Assembly (NCBI GenBank): GCA_018646195.1
Contig: JABGVH010000225.1
Location: forward strand, 1-33,304
Direction: 5' to 3'
Origin: Halobacteriovoraceae bacterium
GTDB lineage: Bacteria; Bdellovibrionota; Bacteriovoracia; Bacteriovoracales; Bacteriovoracaceae
DNA: 33,304 nt
Shown one piece after another: positions 16,701 through 24,049 of this stretch; position 1 is the first letter of the stretch; each line of letters begins with the position of its first letter. The position numbers and the translations under genes were made by a program. The notes under the pieces were generated by a model. It was not told the DNA's origin and ran no database searches. It saw only the letters and a program-made list of their open reading frames with translations.

Positions 16701-18021
16701 CAAGTAGGGGAGCGTTTTCTTCTTCAAGTATAACCTTTAAAAAATCTTGGGAACTTTCCATCGACTCTTTAGTTAGTAATTTTAAAAAGTAAAAGGGGTC
16801 GGCACCAACTGGATTTTGTCTATCGTAATGGAAGGGAAGGTATTGAACAATTTTAAGTAGGTTGAATACATTGGGTAGGCCATAAAACTTATTGCCGCGG
16901 TTAAAAACACGGTACATATTTGCTTTGTGGCCGTCTTCTCCAATCAGTAGGCCTAACTCACAACTGGCATCTGCCATATTAAGTTTATAAAGAGAGTCGA
17001 GACCAAGATTAAAAAATTCGTCGAAAGGTTGGTCTACCATGGCGGAGATATACCTGGAGAGGTCTTTGTGAAGGTCTATGGTAAGGTGCCCTGGTTTTCC
17101 TCTTAATTTACAACTTACTTCTGGCAAGGCATTTAATACTGTCCGCAAATCAGCGTGCATAGTTGGGTATACAAAAATGGGGTAGTTTAAAATTCTTTTG
17201 AAATCACGAATTCCAAATTGATCCATATGCAGCCAATGATACAAAACGGGTAATTTCGATTTGGCATCCCTAAGGGCCGGCAAGCTAGAGAAAAAGAAAC
17301 GGTCTCTGGCATCCAGTTTAGCTTCTTTAAAATTTTCAATTAATGAGTCAAGCATTTCAAGACGGCGGGCCTGAAACTGGTTTTTTTTAATTAGCTTCTG
17401 CATTGGCCGTTTGAGGTCTTTGTTTTTGCCAAGGGAGGCATGGGTAAATCCACCAAGCACTGAGGCAAAGTCATCAAAATGCTCCGGCGGGGCATTCATT
17501 AAGGCCATAACGTTTTTTAGGTCTTGTTTAGTTAATCTATCTGGAGAGTTTGTTTCGGCCTCTACAAGGATCTTTAAGAGTCCATCGTGAAAATTTGCGT
17601 TCATAAAAACGCTTTTGAGTATTTCGGAGAGGTCGTCTAGCCCGCCTCTCGAGTCGAGGTCTTTGATCATACTTATGGAGCGGTCTCTTTGTTTGCGATC
17701 GGCCAGAAAAATTCGATCGATGGGCAGCATCACATGATTCCAAAGCTTGGCCGGAATCAATCCAAGAGCGCGGGTCATTTGCGGGTATTTGCGGTCCCAC
17801 TTAAGGCACGGGAAAAGACGCGTAACGTTAGAGTGTTCCAACAGGCCCTTTAAAATATTGAGGTTGCATTCGAGCCCCGCAACTTGCGAAACGCGATCAG
17901 ATTGCACCTCTGGCGGGTTCTGTGACACACAGGACACTAGAAAAAGTACGGCAAAGCTCCTAATGAGCCACTTTTTAAGCAACAATATCGTCTCTTCGTT
18001 GTAATGGATTAGGCCTACCAT
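13729..18021 (-). CDS. Giant lipoprotein of unknown family
   Basis: About 1430 residues from the ATG at 18021, or 1418 from a TTG at 17985. The N-terminus is a lipoprotein signal: basic LLKKWLIR, hydrophobic SFAVLFLV, then Ser-Cys followed by VSQ. The TTG start would give a classical 19-residue signal and has AAGAGA upstream. The ATG has AGGAGG 13 nt away and gives an unusually long n-region. The frame also runs on to 18105, but that would bury the signal. A Pro/Gly/Thr-rich linker (SSPGGPGLPG ... PGQTEPTPGV) divides two large, mostly helical halves. No enzyme motif or known domain recognised. It may be an envelope scaffold. It is divergent from the first ceramidase-like gene, whose ATG is about 130 nt away. 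Confidence 0.8.
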   Translation of the reverse strand: MVGLIHYNEETILLLKKWLIRSFAVLFLVSCVSQNPPEVQSDRVSQVAGLECNLNILKGLLEHSNVTRLFPCLKWDRKYPQMTRALGLIPAKLWNHVMLPIDRIFLADRKQRDRSISMIKDLDSRGGLDDLSEILKSVFMNANFHDGLLKILVEAETNSPDRLTKQDLKNVMALMNAPPEHFDDFASVLGGFTHASLGKNKDLKRPMQKLIKKNQFQARRLEMLDSLIENFKEAKLDARDRFFFSSLPALRDAKSKLPVLYHWLHMDQFGIRDFKRILNYPIFVYPTMHADLRTVLNALPEVSCKLRGKPGHLTIDLHKDLSRYISAMVDQPFDEFFNLGLDSLYKLNMADASCELGLLIGEDGHKANMYRVFNRGNKFYGLPNVFNLLKIVQYLPFHYDRQNPVGADPFYFLKLLTKESMESSQDFLKVILEEENAPLLDPTFEIIKSLPIGLYFSAAKLVKFYIAPSIFPKIQVMGKFWDQLTVTNKQSITAIIDAHFSEAVDYRLLRRFYQSMVDDLPKVAPLLAKAIVGNEEKRENTFQALKFMALHMGGDEMLQELRQFYSRDGILKVIEIISRTSSPGGPGLPGNDDPTTSPGQTEPTPGVPPIYIAAPTTEQTERQIKLSNCIDRLSREGFGFYGAVQRLPRSCELLTTDNFIHQLFSWGNQVHFDFQLLFPKRSLFSKRGLFGKDMLQHGMSSGLVMEQALSSLDGSTVGINYLLETAKNQLYLLPKKSREGHGYLDLIDKGLEYTASLFQNNTAAIENYKRSLLIELSSKDPEQFKDTVGHLSSVLNDYSFSKIADNSYVESTPCNTITSQLGAPPCPSLEQINFRTKRYLDMLKVNYPGVPTTVDLMVDAVIPSIGIPLPFAHKQKTRHFISPEETLFMFWDAGDPRYDRKVKFQDPNSEKARKVNASLVERLESTIREASFNLNFIGIFFKNSIIKTMKYSKEAKKSHALFKLCLKIRWCGMPMNKENRRMGKNAVDTFESLRTLNDEFPHKYFKTMKYGRWIQTFITTMVGSSHKRAHKSSTLTIKLPWLDPLIIPHFLPKKDRLRHKGLMFTELNYVSAISNLSRLIRDRFSADEKVFSDFIKSYEFRRVNRKLFESFPAAYTKEILNRIIKKHTGGEDQLLYTLVDDLVAYLYHLDYQSIRDVEDTIGNLLVVATYLGNDGTELNDGWDPHFNDPRYGNLGTHRFLDVIELAVNLYPTLKKYWPEDLQLLDVLRPVNRFLKFFKKGLDRGNKKSHKLAYYHTLNQSFLLFDQVFLKQEAVPLMGLELLARQFKKRPEHSIELLRETKDYIDRLHYFKVGQHWNEDRSRFFELSDNLRALSKHRNFTGAPLNKYLLLAGLSEIEDGSGQMIANPAYLEPFNLLSFLADGAQESRLSRLSSTLLIERKDDLLEFLQDTFKLIHFNDEDLIQSGFTGNY

Positions 18022-18149
18022 GGCATAAGCCGGACCTCCTATGCATGACGCAAGCGGTCCAAAGAAAAATACTTGATAGTTTTGGACAAATACTCCCTGG
18101 GCCAATAGGCTTTACCATTGAAAAATTTTTATTTCACCGGGAGAACCAT

Positions 18150-20174
18150 ATGAGAACTCTACTTAGCTTGTTCTTAATTCTTAATGCACTACCAGCACTC
18201 GCTAGCTCCTTTCTGGCGGGCGCCTCTAAGGTTGATATCACTCCGACAGAATGGGAAGAACGTCCTTACGACTCGAAAAACCCCAGTTATAAAAGAGGGT
18301 CGGTTTTTTACGATACCGGCTTTGACCGAAAATTTGATTACGAAGAAAATGGTGCCTTTGGGCCGGATGGACTCCCTGGCAAGGCCGGTTGGGATGACGA
18401 TCAAAACGGTATTGTCGATGATTGTAGTCGAGCTCATTGTGCAGAATACATGACCTATGGAACAGATGATGTAATGGATCCGGCCGGTGATAATTATAAT
18501 AAAAAAACAAATAAAAATGGAACAGAAGCAGATGGTGAGTATCAATTTAGCTTCATGGGTGGATTCGCTCCTTATTACCCGCTTTGGTTTATCCCATTGA
18601 GAACGGCACGAAATGTTCATGATCCGGTTTGGGCGCGCGCCATCGCTATTCAAGGTTCTAATGGTGTTCCACTAATAATGATCACTGTCGACCTTCCTGG
18701 GCTGGCGTGGAAATACATCAACCCTGTGAAGAGGCGATTAAGCCGAGAAACTGGAATCCCTTTTGAAAATATCATTATTAGCTCTACTCATAACCACTAC
18801 GGCCCGGATGCTTCCGGCTATTGGGTGACTATGATGAAGGGGCATAATAAGCGCTACACCGATAAGCTGAAAGTTTGGATGTACGAAGCAGGCCTTAAGG
18901 CCTGGCTAGAAAAACGACCTGCTAAAATGAAAAGTGTCACAGCAGAACCAGTATCCTGTTATAACCCCAAAACTAAAGAATTAAAGCGTGGCAAGGACTG
19001 CAATGTTCCGGCAACAAAGAAGGAATATCAAACTGGAAAATTCGATGAAATGATTGTGCAGACAGATTTTCGCGACCCCATTGTACGCAACACAACTATC
19101 ACCGCTTCTCAATACGTGGACTTAGAAACTGAAAAAACTATTGCTACTTTTGTAAATTGGCATAATCACCCGGACTCGATGGGAGAAAAACAGCAATCTA
19201 TTACAAGTGGCTTTCCAAAGTATATTCGTGATTTTGTAGAAACCAAGCTAGGTGGAATTACCGCCTATTTTTCAGGAACTGTTGGTTGTCAGATTCAAGG
19301 CAAGGCCAGAACTCCCAAGTGGAACGCTAAGATGGAGCGACTCTACGAACTAAACACAACTGACATTAATGGCAACCCTGTTCCAGTATTGGAGCGAAAC
19401 GGAGATAAGTGGCAGCATAACCGCTCTTTAGGTTATGAGGTTGGAAACGAGGTGGTTTCGTCCTTTAAAGCAAAGGGCCTTTGGGAAACTAATCCTGTGG
19501 TACATGTAAAATCAGGTGTGGTTGATACCGAAATAGATAATTTCCTTCATTGGTTGACTACCGGAACAGTTTGGAATTTTGATGTAGAGAAAGAAGATAA
19601 AATGAAGCATTATCTTTTTCGCTGCTCCGGCCGCCACGGCTGTGTCAGAACCCAACTTAATATTGTTCAGATTGGAGACTTAAGCTTGATCACTTCACCC
19701 GGAGAGATTGATCCCGCCTACTTTACCGGAAGGGCCAAGTCTGTCGGACATTACGACAAGAAACCAAAAAAAATAAAATTTCCAGCGATGCGAGGTGCAG
19801 CTGAGTTTTTAAAAGGACCCCATAAAGCGGTTCTTGGTCAGGCCAATGGCTACCTTTCTTATATGGTTCCCAAAACTGACAATGTTGGCTGGTGGCGAGG
19901 TGGACACCCGCTTCATTATGAGGAGTTGGTTACTGTTGGAAAACACTTTGGTGACGATGTCGGTAATAAGTGGATGCAAATGTTGGGGTCAGATTACCGC
20001 TACTCAAAACGTAAAATACATCCCACCAGCAGGCGTTTGCGACGGGAACGCAGACGAAAAGAAAAGAACCTAGGACCAGTTGAAACTGCTAGTGAGAAAA
20101 AGCATCGGCTTGGTTTATTTAATAAAATGCTGACAAGTCTTCTCAAAGGGATGGATAAATCATCAAAACACTAA
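18150..20174 (+). CDS. Secreted neutral-ceramidase-like amidohydrolase (insert-bearing)
   Basis: 674 residues from the ATG at 18150, which has GGGAG about 7 nt upstream and begins a clean signal peptide (MRTLLSLFLILNALPALAS). The frame extends 35 codons further upstream, but that would bury the signal. Family marks of neutral/alkaline ceramidases are AGASKVDITP near the mature start, IIISSTHNHYGPD (about 208-220, the zinc-histidine motif), NWHNHPDS (about 334), SPGEID (about 516, matching the family PGE) and ANGYLSYM (about 564, the catalytic Tyr region). A mainly acidic insertion of some 70 residues near 65-140 includes DDDQNGIVDD, which looks like a calcium loop. It would hydrolyse an amide in sphingolipid-like or other lipids outside the cytoplasm; the actual substrate is inferred. 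It is followed directly by the PHP gene. Confidence 0.85.
   Translation: MRTLLSLFLILNALPALASSFLAGASKVDITPTEWEERPYDSKNPSYKRGSVFYDTGFDRKFDYEENGAFGPDGLPGKAGWDDDQNGIVDDCSRAHCAEYMTYGTDDVMDPAGDNYNKKTNKNGTEADGEYQFSFMGGFAPYYPLWFIPLRTARNVHDPVWARAIAIQGSNGVPLIMITVDLPGLAWKYINPVKRRLSRETGIPFENIIISSTHNHYGPDASGYWVTMMKGHNKRYTDKLKVWMYEAGLKAWLEKRPAKMKSVTAEPVSCYNPKTKELKRGKDCNVPATKKEYQTGKFDEMIVQTDFRDPIVRNTTITASQYVDLETEKTIATFVNWHNHPDSMGEKQQSITSGFPKYIRDFVETKLGGITAYFSGTVGCQIQGKARTPKWNAKMERLYELNTTDINGNPVPVLERNGDKWQHNRSLGYEVGNEVVSSFKAKGLWETNPVVHVKSGVVDTEIDNFLHWLTTGTVWNFDVEKEDKMKHYLFRCSGRHGCVRTQLNIVQIGDLSLITSPGEIDPAYFTGRAKSVGHYDKKPKKIKFPAMRGAAEFLKGPHKAVLGQANGYLSYMVPKTDNVGWWRGGHPLHYEELVTVGKHFGDDVGNKWMQMLGSDYRYSKRKIHPTSRRLRRERRRKEKNLGPVETASEKKHRLGLFNKMLTSLLKGMDKSSKH
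20145..20150 (+). promoter_or_regulatory. Ribosome site favouring an ATC start for the PHP gene
   Basis: AAAGGG lies inside the end of the ceramidase-like gene, 8 nt before ATC at 20159 and 11 nt before ATC at 20162. No ribosome site precedes the alternative TTG at 20183. Supports initiation at ATC. Confidence 0.45.
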
Positions 20175-21670
20175 AATTATTATTGATTTTAACCGTACTT
20201 CCTATTCTTGGGAACACTTCTACTTTTAAATCCCAATTAGGAACAAGAAAAGTTCCTACTGCTATGCTGGTTTGGCAGGTTAATTCCTTATTCGAAAATA
20301 AAGAGCTCCTGCCGCAGTTCAATTCAGAAGCGGCGAGCTTAATTAGCGAGGGACTGCTGCTAGAGGATCCTAGTAAGGCAGACTCTGAAAGTGGCTATCG
20401 TCAAAAACTTGAAATTTTCATAGAGAAGGTCTTAAGTAAATTGAGAAAAAGCCATAAAACGATAGACCGTGAAGATAAACTCTTTAAAAGCTGGCAAAGG
20501 GAATCATTCTCAAAGGGCCTGCGGAGTCGCAAGGCACGGGCCGGAGAAATTCCATTCTCTATTTATTTTTTCAATCATATTCATAGTAAGTACAGCAAAG
20601 ACAATAAGGAGTTAAAACTTCTTAAGTATTCTCCAGAGAAAATTGCGAAATTAGCGAATAAGTTTGTCAAAAAGAGGAAGAGTCAGGGCAGTATGACCTT
20701 TAATGATCATGGGCATGTCGGTGCCTACGACGATGTAAAAGATAAAAAATATTCCCATATGTCTTTTCTTAGAGGGGTAGAATGGGGCGGGCGATCTCAT
20801 ATGAATTTAATGGGAGTCGTCGACAATTGGAACAATCTGCCAAATGGACGGCAATTTGCTTATGAAGAGATCGTCCAAGAGGCCGCCAGTAGTGAGGCGG
20901 TACGAATTGCCAATCACCCGGCAGGGGAAGGTAACTATTGGCCAATCGACCGCTGGTCTGACTTGGAAGCGATTGAAGTTTGGAATTCAGTAATGGAAGA
21001 GAGGCCTTTTAAATTTGTTAAATTCCTTCCGATATCTAACAACCGCACCGCCTTAAAACTTTGGAACGATGACCTTAAACTAGGTAATAAAAGGACCGCC
21101 CTTGGTGGAACTGATTTCCACTTTCATATTCCTTGCGCCACAGAGAGAGCGATGTTTTTCCCCGCCAATATTATCGCAATCCCCCATAATGAACCTTATA
21201 ATGTTAAAAAAGAAGTAAAGCGTGGAAACGTTTCAATTATCACACGACCCACTTCTCCCAAGCTCTTTTTAAGCGCCAGTACCGGGTCTGAAACTTCCTA
21301 CAAGGAATTTGGCATGGGTGGTAACATATCAGGGCAGGGGATAGCTAAAATAAAGCTAGTAGCAGACTATAGTTCTAGTCGAAAACGCTTAAAGGGATTG
21401 TGCTACAACGCAGTTGGGGGTTTCTTTAAATCTCTTTCTCTTTTTAAGAAAGAAACTTGGGAGCTTCGTTTTTACAATACCAAATCTGAACAGCCATTTT
21501 TAAAAGTAAAACTTCCTAAAAAATCAAAAACCGGTGAAGTGGTTGAATTTGATTACCCAATAAAGGCCGGAGAAAAAGATTTTGTCCGGGCCGAATTATG
21601 GGTGGTGAACAAGAAGTTAAAACTTATTGAACACCTGGCCCTAACTAACCCGGTAACTTTTAATTACTAG
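20162..21670 (+). CDS. Secreted PHP-domain metal-dependent phosphoesterase
   Basis: About 502 residues. PHP signatures appear in order: HIHS near residue 138, NDHGH near 182, RGVEWGG near 205, NHPAG near 251 and GTDFHFH near 316, together giving the usual multi-metal site. The family hydrolyses phosphoesters; some members act on nucleic acids, others on small phosphates. The only canonical start is TTG at 20183, which cuts the signal peptide to MILTVLPILG and has no ribosome site. Starting at ATC (20162 or 20159) restores a full signal, KTLKLLLILTVLPILG with a basic n-region, and places AAAGGG upstream. I therefore annotate the ATC start, with TTG as the fallback. It overlaps the end of the ceramidase-like gene by 13 nt and overlaps the convergent second ceramidase-like gene by 11 nt. 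Confidence 0.78.
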   Translation: MKTLKLLLILTVLPILGNTSTFKSQLGTRKVPTAMLVWQVNSLFENKELLPQFNSEAASLISEGLLLEDPSKADSESGYRQKLEIFIEKVLSKLRKSHKTIDREDKLFKSWQRESFSKGLRSRKARAGEIPFSIYFFNHIHSKYSKDNKELKLLKYSPEKIAKLANKFVKKRKSQGSMTFNDHGHVGAYDDVKDKKYSHMSFLRGVEWGGRSHMNLMGVVDNWNNLPNGRQFAYEEIVQEAASSEAVRIANHPAGEGNYWPIDRWSDLEAIEVWNSVMEERPFKFVKFLPISNNRTALKLWNDDLKLGNKRTALGGTDFHFHIPCATERAMFFPANIIAIPHNEPYNVKKEVKRGNVSIITRPTSPKLFLSASTGSETSYKEFGMGGNISGQGIAKIKLVADYSSSRKRLKGLCYNAVGGFFKSLSLFKKETWELRFYNTKSEQPFLKVKLPKKSKTGEVVEFDYPIKAGEKDFVRAELWVVNKKLKLIEHLALTNPVTFNY

Positions 21671-23030
21671 GTAAGGAAGCTTCCATAAGAAGCTTCTTAT
21701 GTTTCTTAATAATTCTTCTGGCACCTTTGTAACCATACATAGAGCTGCAGGCCTCATAGGTTCCTTCTTTGAATTCTGCTTTATTAGTGAAGTAGGCCAT
21801 ATAGTCATTTGCTAGCCCTATGAACCAAGGATTATTTCGACCTAATTTTTTTGCGAGGTCTTTTAGCTCGAAACTAAGAGAAGTCGTCGCCTCTCCTGGC
21901 CAAGTCATCATTGTTATTAAATCTTTAGCGCCACCAATTTCTATCAGCGAAATAGTACTTGTCCAAGGTAGCAGAGTTCCAAGAGGAATATTAATTTTTG
22001 ACCAAATAAATTTTCGCAACTTCCCTTTGGTGCAGGCCCGCAAGTTAACATGAGGTATTCCTACAAAGAGTTTCTTCTTTCTGGTTGTCCAATTGGGAGT
22101 TACATAGCTGGCCTTATCAAGGTTTTCCATAAATTGGTCAGCAAACTTCTGTGACAAATTGGCCATTCCCTCTAATCCGCCGTGTTTTGGCTTAACGTCG
22201 CCCTCTGCACCGTTCATAAAGAGGATTGTTGGAGCGGCGGCAAGGGCAGTCAAATTTACGTCTTTAAGTCGTCCTTCAACCGCATGTTCGATAGCGCCTG
22301 GAAAGTCTGCACTGTATTTTAAGTTCTTTGATCCAAGGGAGGTTCCGTGAACAGCGAGGTTGACCATACCGCCGAGCCATTCCCCATGACGGTTTTTGGC
22401 CAGCAAGATATTTGTCTCAGGATCAAAGTGACCAATTTTCTTACGCCTATTTTTTTGAATTCCATAAGCTGTAAATTTAAACTTATAAAGATCGGCCAGC
22501 TCAAGTCGTTGGTTGGCGGTGTAAATACTTTCGATAATTTTTGACCGGACTGAAAGGTAAATTTCTTTTTTATAGAGATCAGCCGCAATGAGAGCTAAGG
22601 CGAAGCGCTTTGATAAGGTACCTGGCCCAGAGTGGGTATGAGTGGCCGAGATAATAATATCTTCTTTACGAATACCAAAGTGCTTAATTTTCTTTGCAAG
22701 ATCTCTAATAAATTCGTCTGTAATTCCAACTAAATCAAGGCTCATAAAAAGTAGTTTGCGATTACCTCGCTTAAGCAGCATCACCTTACTTCGAATAGGA
22801 TCAATTTTTCCTATAGATGGATTGAGAAAAACGCAGTACTTACACTTGTCTCCCCAATCTAATAATCCTGATTGCCGCCTGCCTGGGCCACCGAAACCTG
22901 CCAGCGGTACGCCGATGGGAGGAGTGATATCTACATTGGCAACACCAACTTCAAGCGGTAACTCTTGAGATAAAAGTAGTGGTGAAAAAATAAGACTGAC
23001 GAGTATTGTAAGTGCGGCAAATAGCTTCAT
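21660..23030 (-). CDS. Secreted neutral-ceramidase-like hydrolase
   Basis: 456 residues from the ATG at 23030, with GGAGG 6 nt upstream. A longer frame to 23069 would place the signal peptide internally. Signal: MKLFAALTILVSLIFSPLLL. Ceramidase-family marks are GVANVDITPPIGVPLAGFG, SATHTHSGPG (near 128-137, zinc histidines), VHGTS (near 228), NGAEGDVKP (near 275), WPGEATT (near 378, metal-binding Glu) and NDYMAYFT (near 408, catalytic Tyr), so the core active-site set looks complete. At this length it lacks the C-terminal domain of full-length bacterial neutral ceramidases. It probably acts in the periplasm or outside the cell on lipid amides. It is convergent with the PHP gene and lies 122 nt downstream of the histidine kinase gene on the same strand. 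Confidence 0.88.
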   Translation of the reverse strand: MKLFAALTILVSLIFSPLLLSQELPLEVGVANVDITPPIGVPLAGFGGPGRRQSGLLDWGDKCKYCVFLNPSIGKIDPIRSKVMLLKRGNRKLLFMSLDLVGITDEFIRDLAKKIKHFGIRKEDIIISATHTHSGPGTLSKRFALALIAADLYKKEIYLSVRSKIIESIYTANQRLELADLYKFKFTAYGIQKNRRKKIGHFDPETNILLAKNRHGEWLGGMVNLAVHGTSLGSKNLKYSADFPGAIEHAVEGRLKDVNLTALAAAPTILFMNGAEGDVKPKHGGLEGMANLSQKFADQFMENLDKASYVTPNWTTRKKKLFVGIPHVNLRACTKGKLRKFIWSKINIPLGTLLPWTSTISLIEIGGAKDLITMMTWPGEATTSLSFELKDLAKKLGRNNPWFIGLANDYMAYFTNKAEFKEGTYEACSSMYGYKGARRIIKKHKKLLMEASLPSN

Positions 23031-23152
23031 AAATCCCTCCCGATGGGATGCAGTGTGTGTAGCGGTCATTTGTTTGATCAGGCGGCGTCATTATGGTCTA
23101 AGCCAAAGAGATTTACTATCATGCATAGTGGCAATCAACTACTTAGCTGCGA

Positions 23153-24046
23153 CTAGTTTGGTAGACGGACAATGAACTTAGTGGAGGGGGAGTCTGGGCA
23201 CAGCTCTATAGTGCCACGATGGTTGCTAAGCAGCCGAGCTACTAAGCTCAGACCCAGTCCAGTGCCTTGGCCGACTTCTTTGGTAGTAAAAAAGGGGTTA
23301 AAGATTTTAGCGTGTAAATCAGGTGAGATTGAATCGCCACAGTCATTTATAGATATAACATATTCACTTTCGTGATAATCGAGAATTATTTTAATCCAGC
23401 GCTCTCTGTCTTTGAGAGGGATTACGGCATCTAAGGAATTATTCAATAGATTGATAAAAATCTGCATAATTTGGACTTTATTGCATTCAGCTAAATTCTT
23501 TTCAGGAATATTATTTTGAATGTCTAGTGCCACATCATTAGTACGAGTTTTAGTTTGGTATAATTTAAGGCATTCCTCCATAACTTCGCCAAGGTGATAC
23601 AGGCTTGGAGCATCTAGAGAGCCATCTCTTGCGCTATCTGTAAGGGCATTGATTATACTTTTGATACGAAAGATTTCTCGGGAGATATCCTGGCAGAATT
23701 TATTAACCTGTTTAATATCTGGATTTTCCTCTGCGAGTTCCATTTCAATACTTTCATTGGCAAAAAGTAAGATTGCAAGAGGATTGTTAATTTCATGGGC
23801 CACTCCACCGGCAACCTCTCCAAGGGATGCAAGTCTGGCGGAGTCAAACATTTTTGCATTGAAGGCCTGTAATTCTTCTGAGGCTATTTGAAAAGATTTC
23901 TTGGCCAATAATTGGTCATTCTGTCCTTCTTCATAATGTTTTGAAACTTTTTCAAGTAGAAGTCCCCATTCTGTAATTGAAGAGGGAGGAGTCGATTCTG
24001 ATAAACCTTGCTGATCAAGTTGTTTTTTTAGTTCTTCATGAAGCAT
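23153..24046 (-). CDS. Soluble sensor histidine kinase
   Basis: 297 residues with no membrane segment. An N-terminal coiled-coil-like stretch (about 1-70) leads into a HisKA domain with the H-box GGVAHEINNPL (phosphoacceptor His84). The ATPase part has the N-box INLLNNSLDAV (near 198), G1 NDCGDSI, the F-box FFTTK and G2 GTGLGLSL. All boxes are present; G1 is slightly divergent but keeps D-x-G-x-S. With no sensor domain of its own, it presumably takes input through a partner. The upstream gene encodes a pseudo-receiver/HD-GYP protein and ends 3 nt before this ATG, so the two are co-translated and likely to work together. No DNA-binding response regulator is adjacent. Confidence 0.92.
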   Translation of the reverse strand: MLHEELKKQLDQQGLSESTPPSSITEWGLLLEKVSKHYEEGQNDQLLAKKSFQIASEELQAFNAKMFDSARLASLGEVAGGVAHEINNPLAILLFANESIEMELAEENPDIKQVNKFCQDISREIFRIKSIINALTDSARDGSLDAPSLYHLGEVMEECLKLYQTKTRTNDVALDIQNNIPEKNLAECNKVQIMQIFINLLNNSLDAVIPLKDRERWIKIILDYHESEYVISINDCGDSISPDLHAKIFNPFFTTKEVGQGTGLGLSLVARLLSNHRGTIELCPDSPSTKFIVRLPN

Positions 24047-24049
24047 TGT

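Noticed and set aside
18022-18149. N-terminal extensions of the giant lipoprotein (to 18105) and the ceramidase-like protein (from 18045)
   Set aside because: The two extensions overlap on opposite strands and would bury clear signal peptides. Starts at 18021 (or 17985) and 18150 fit the signals and ribosome sites.
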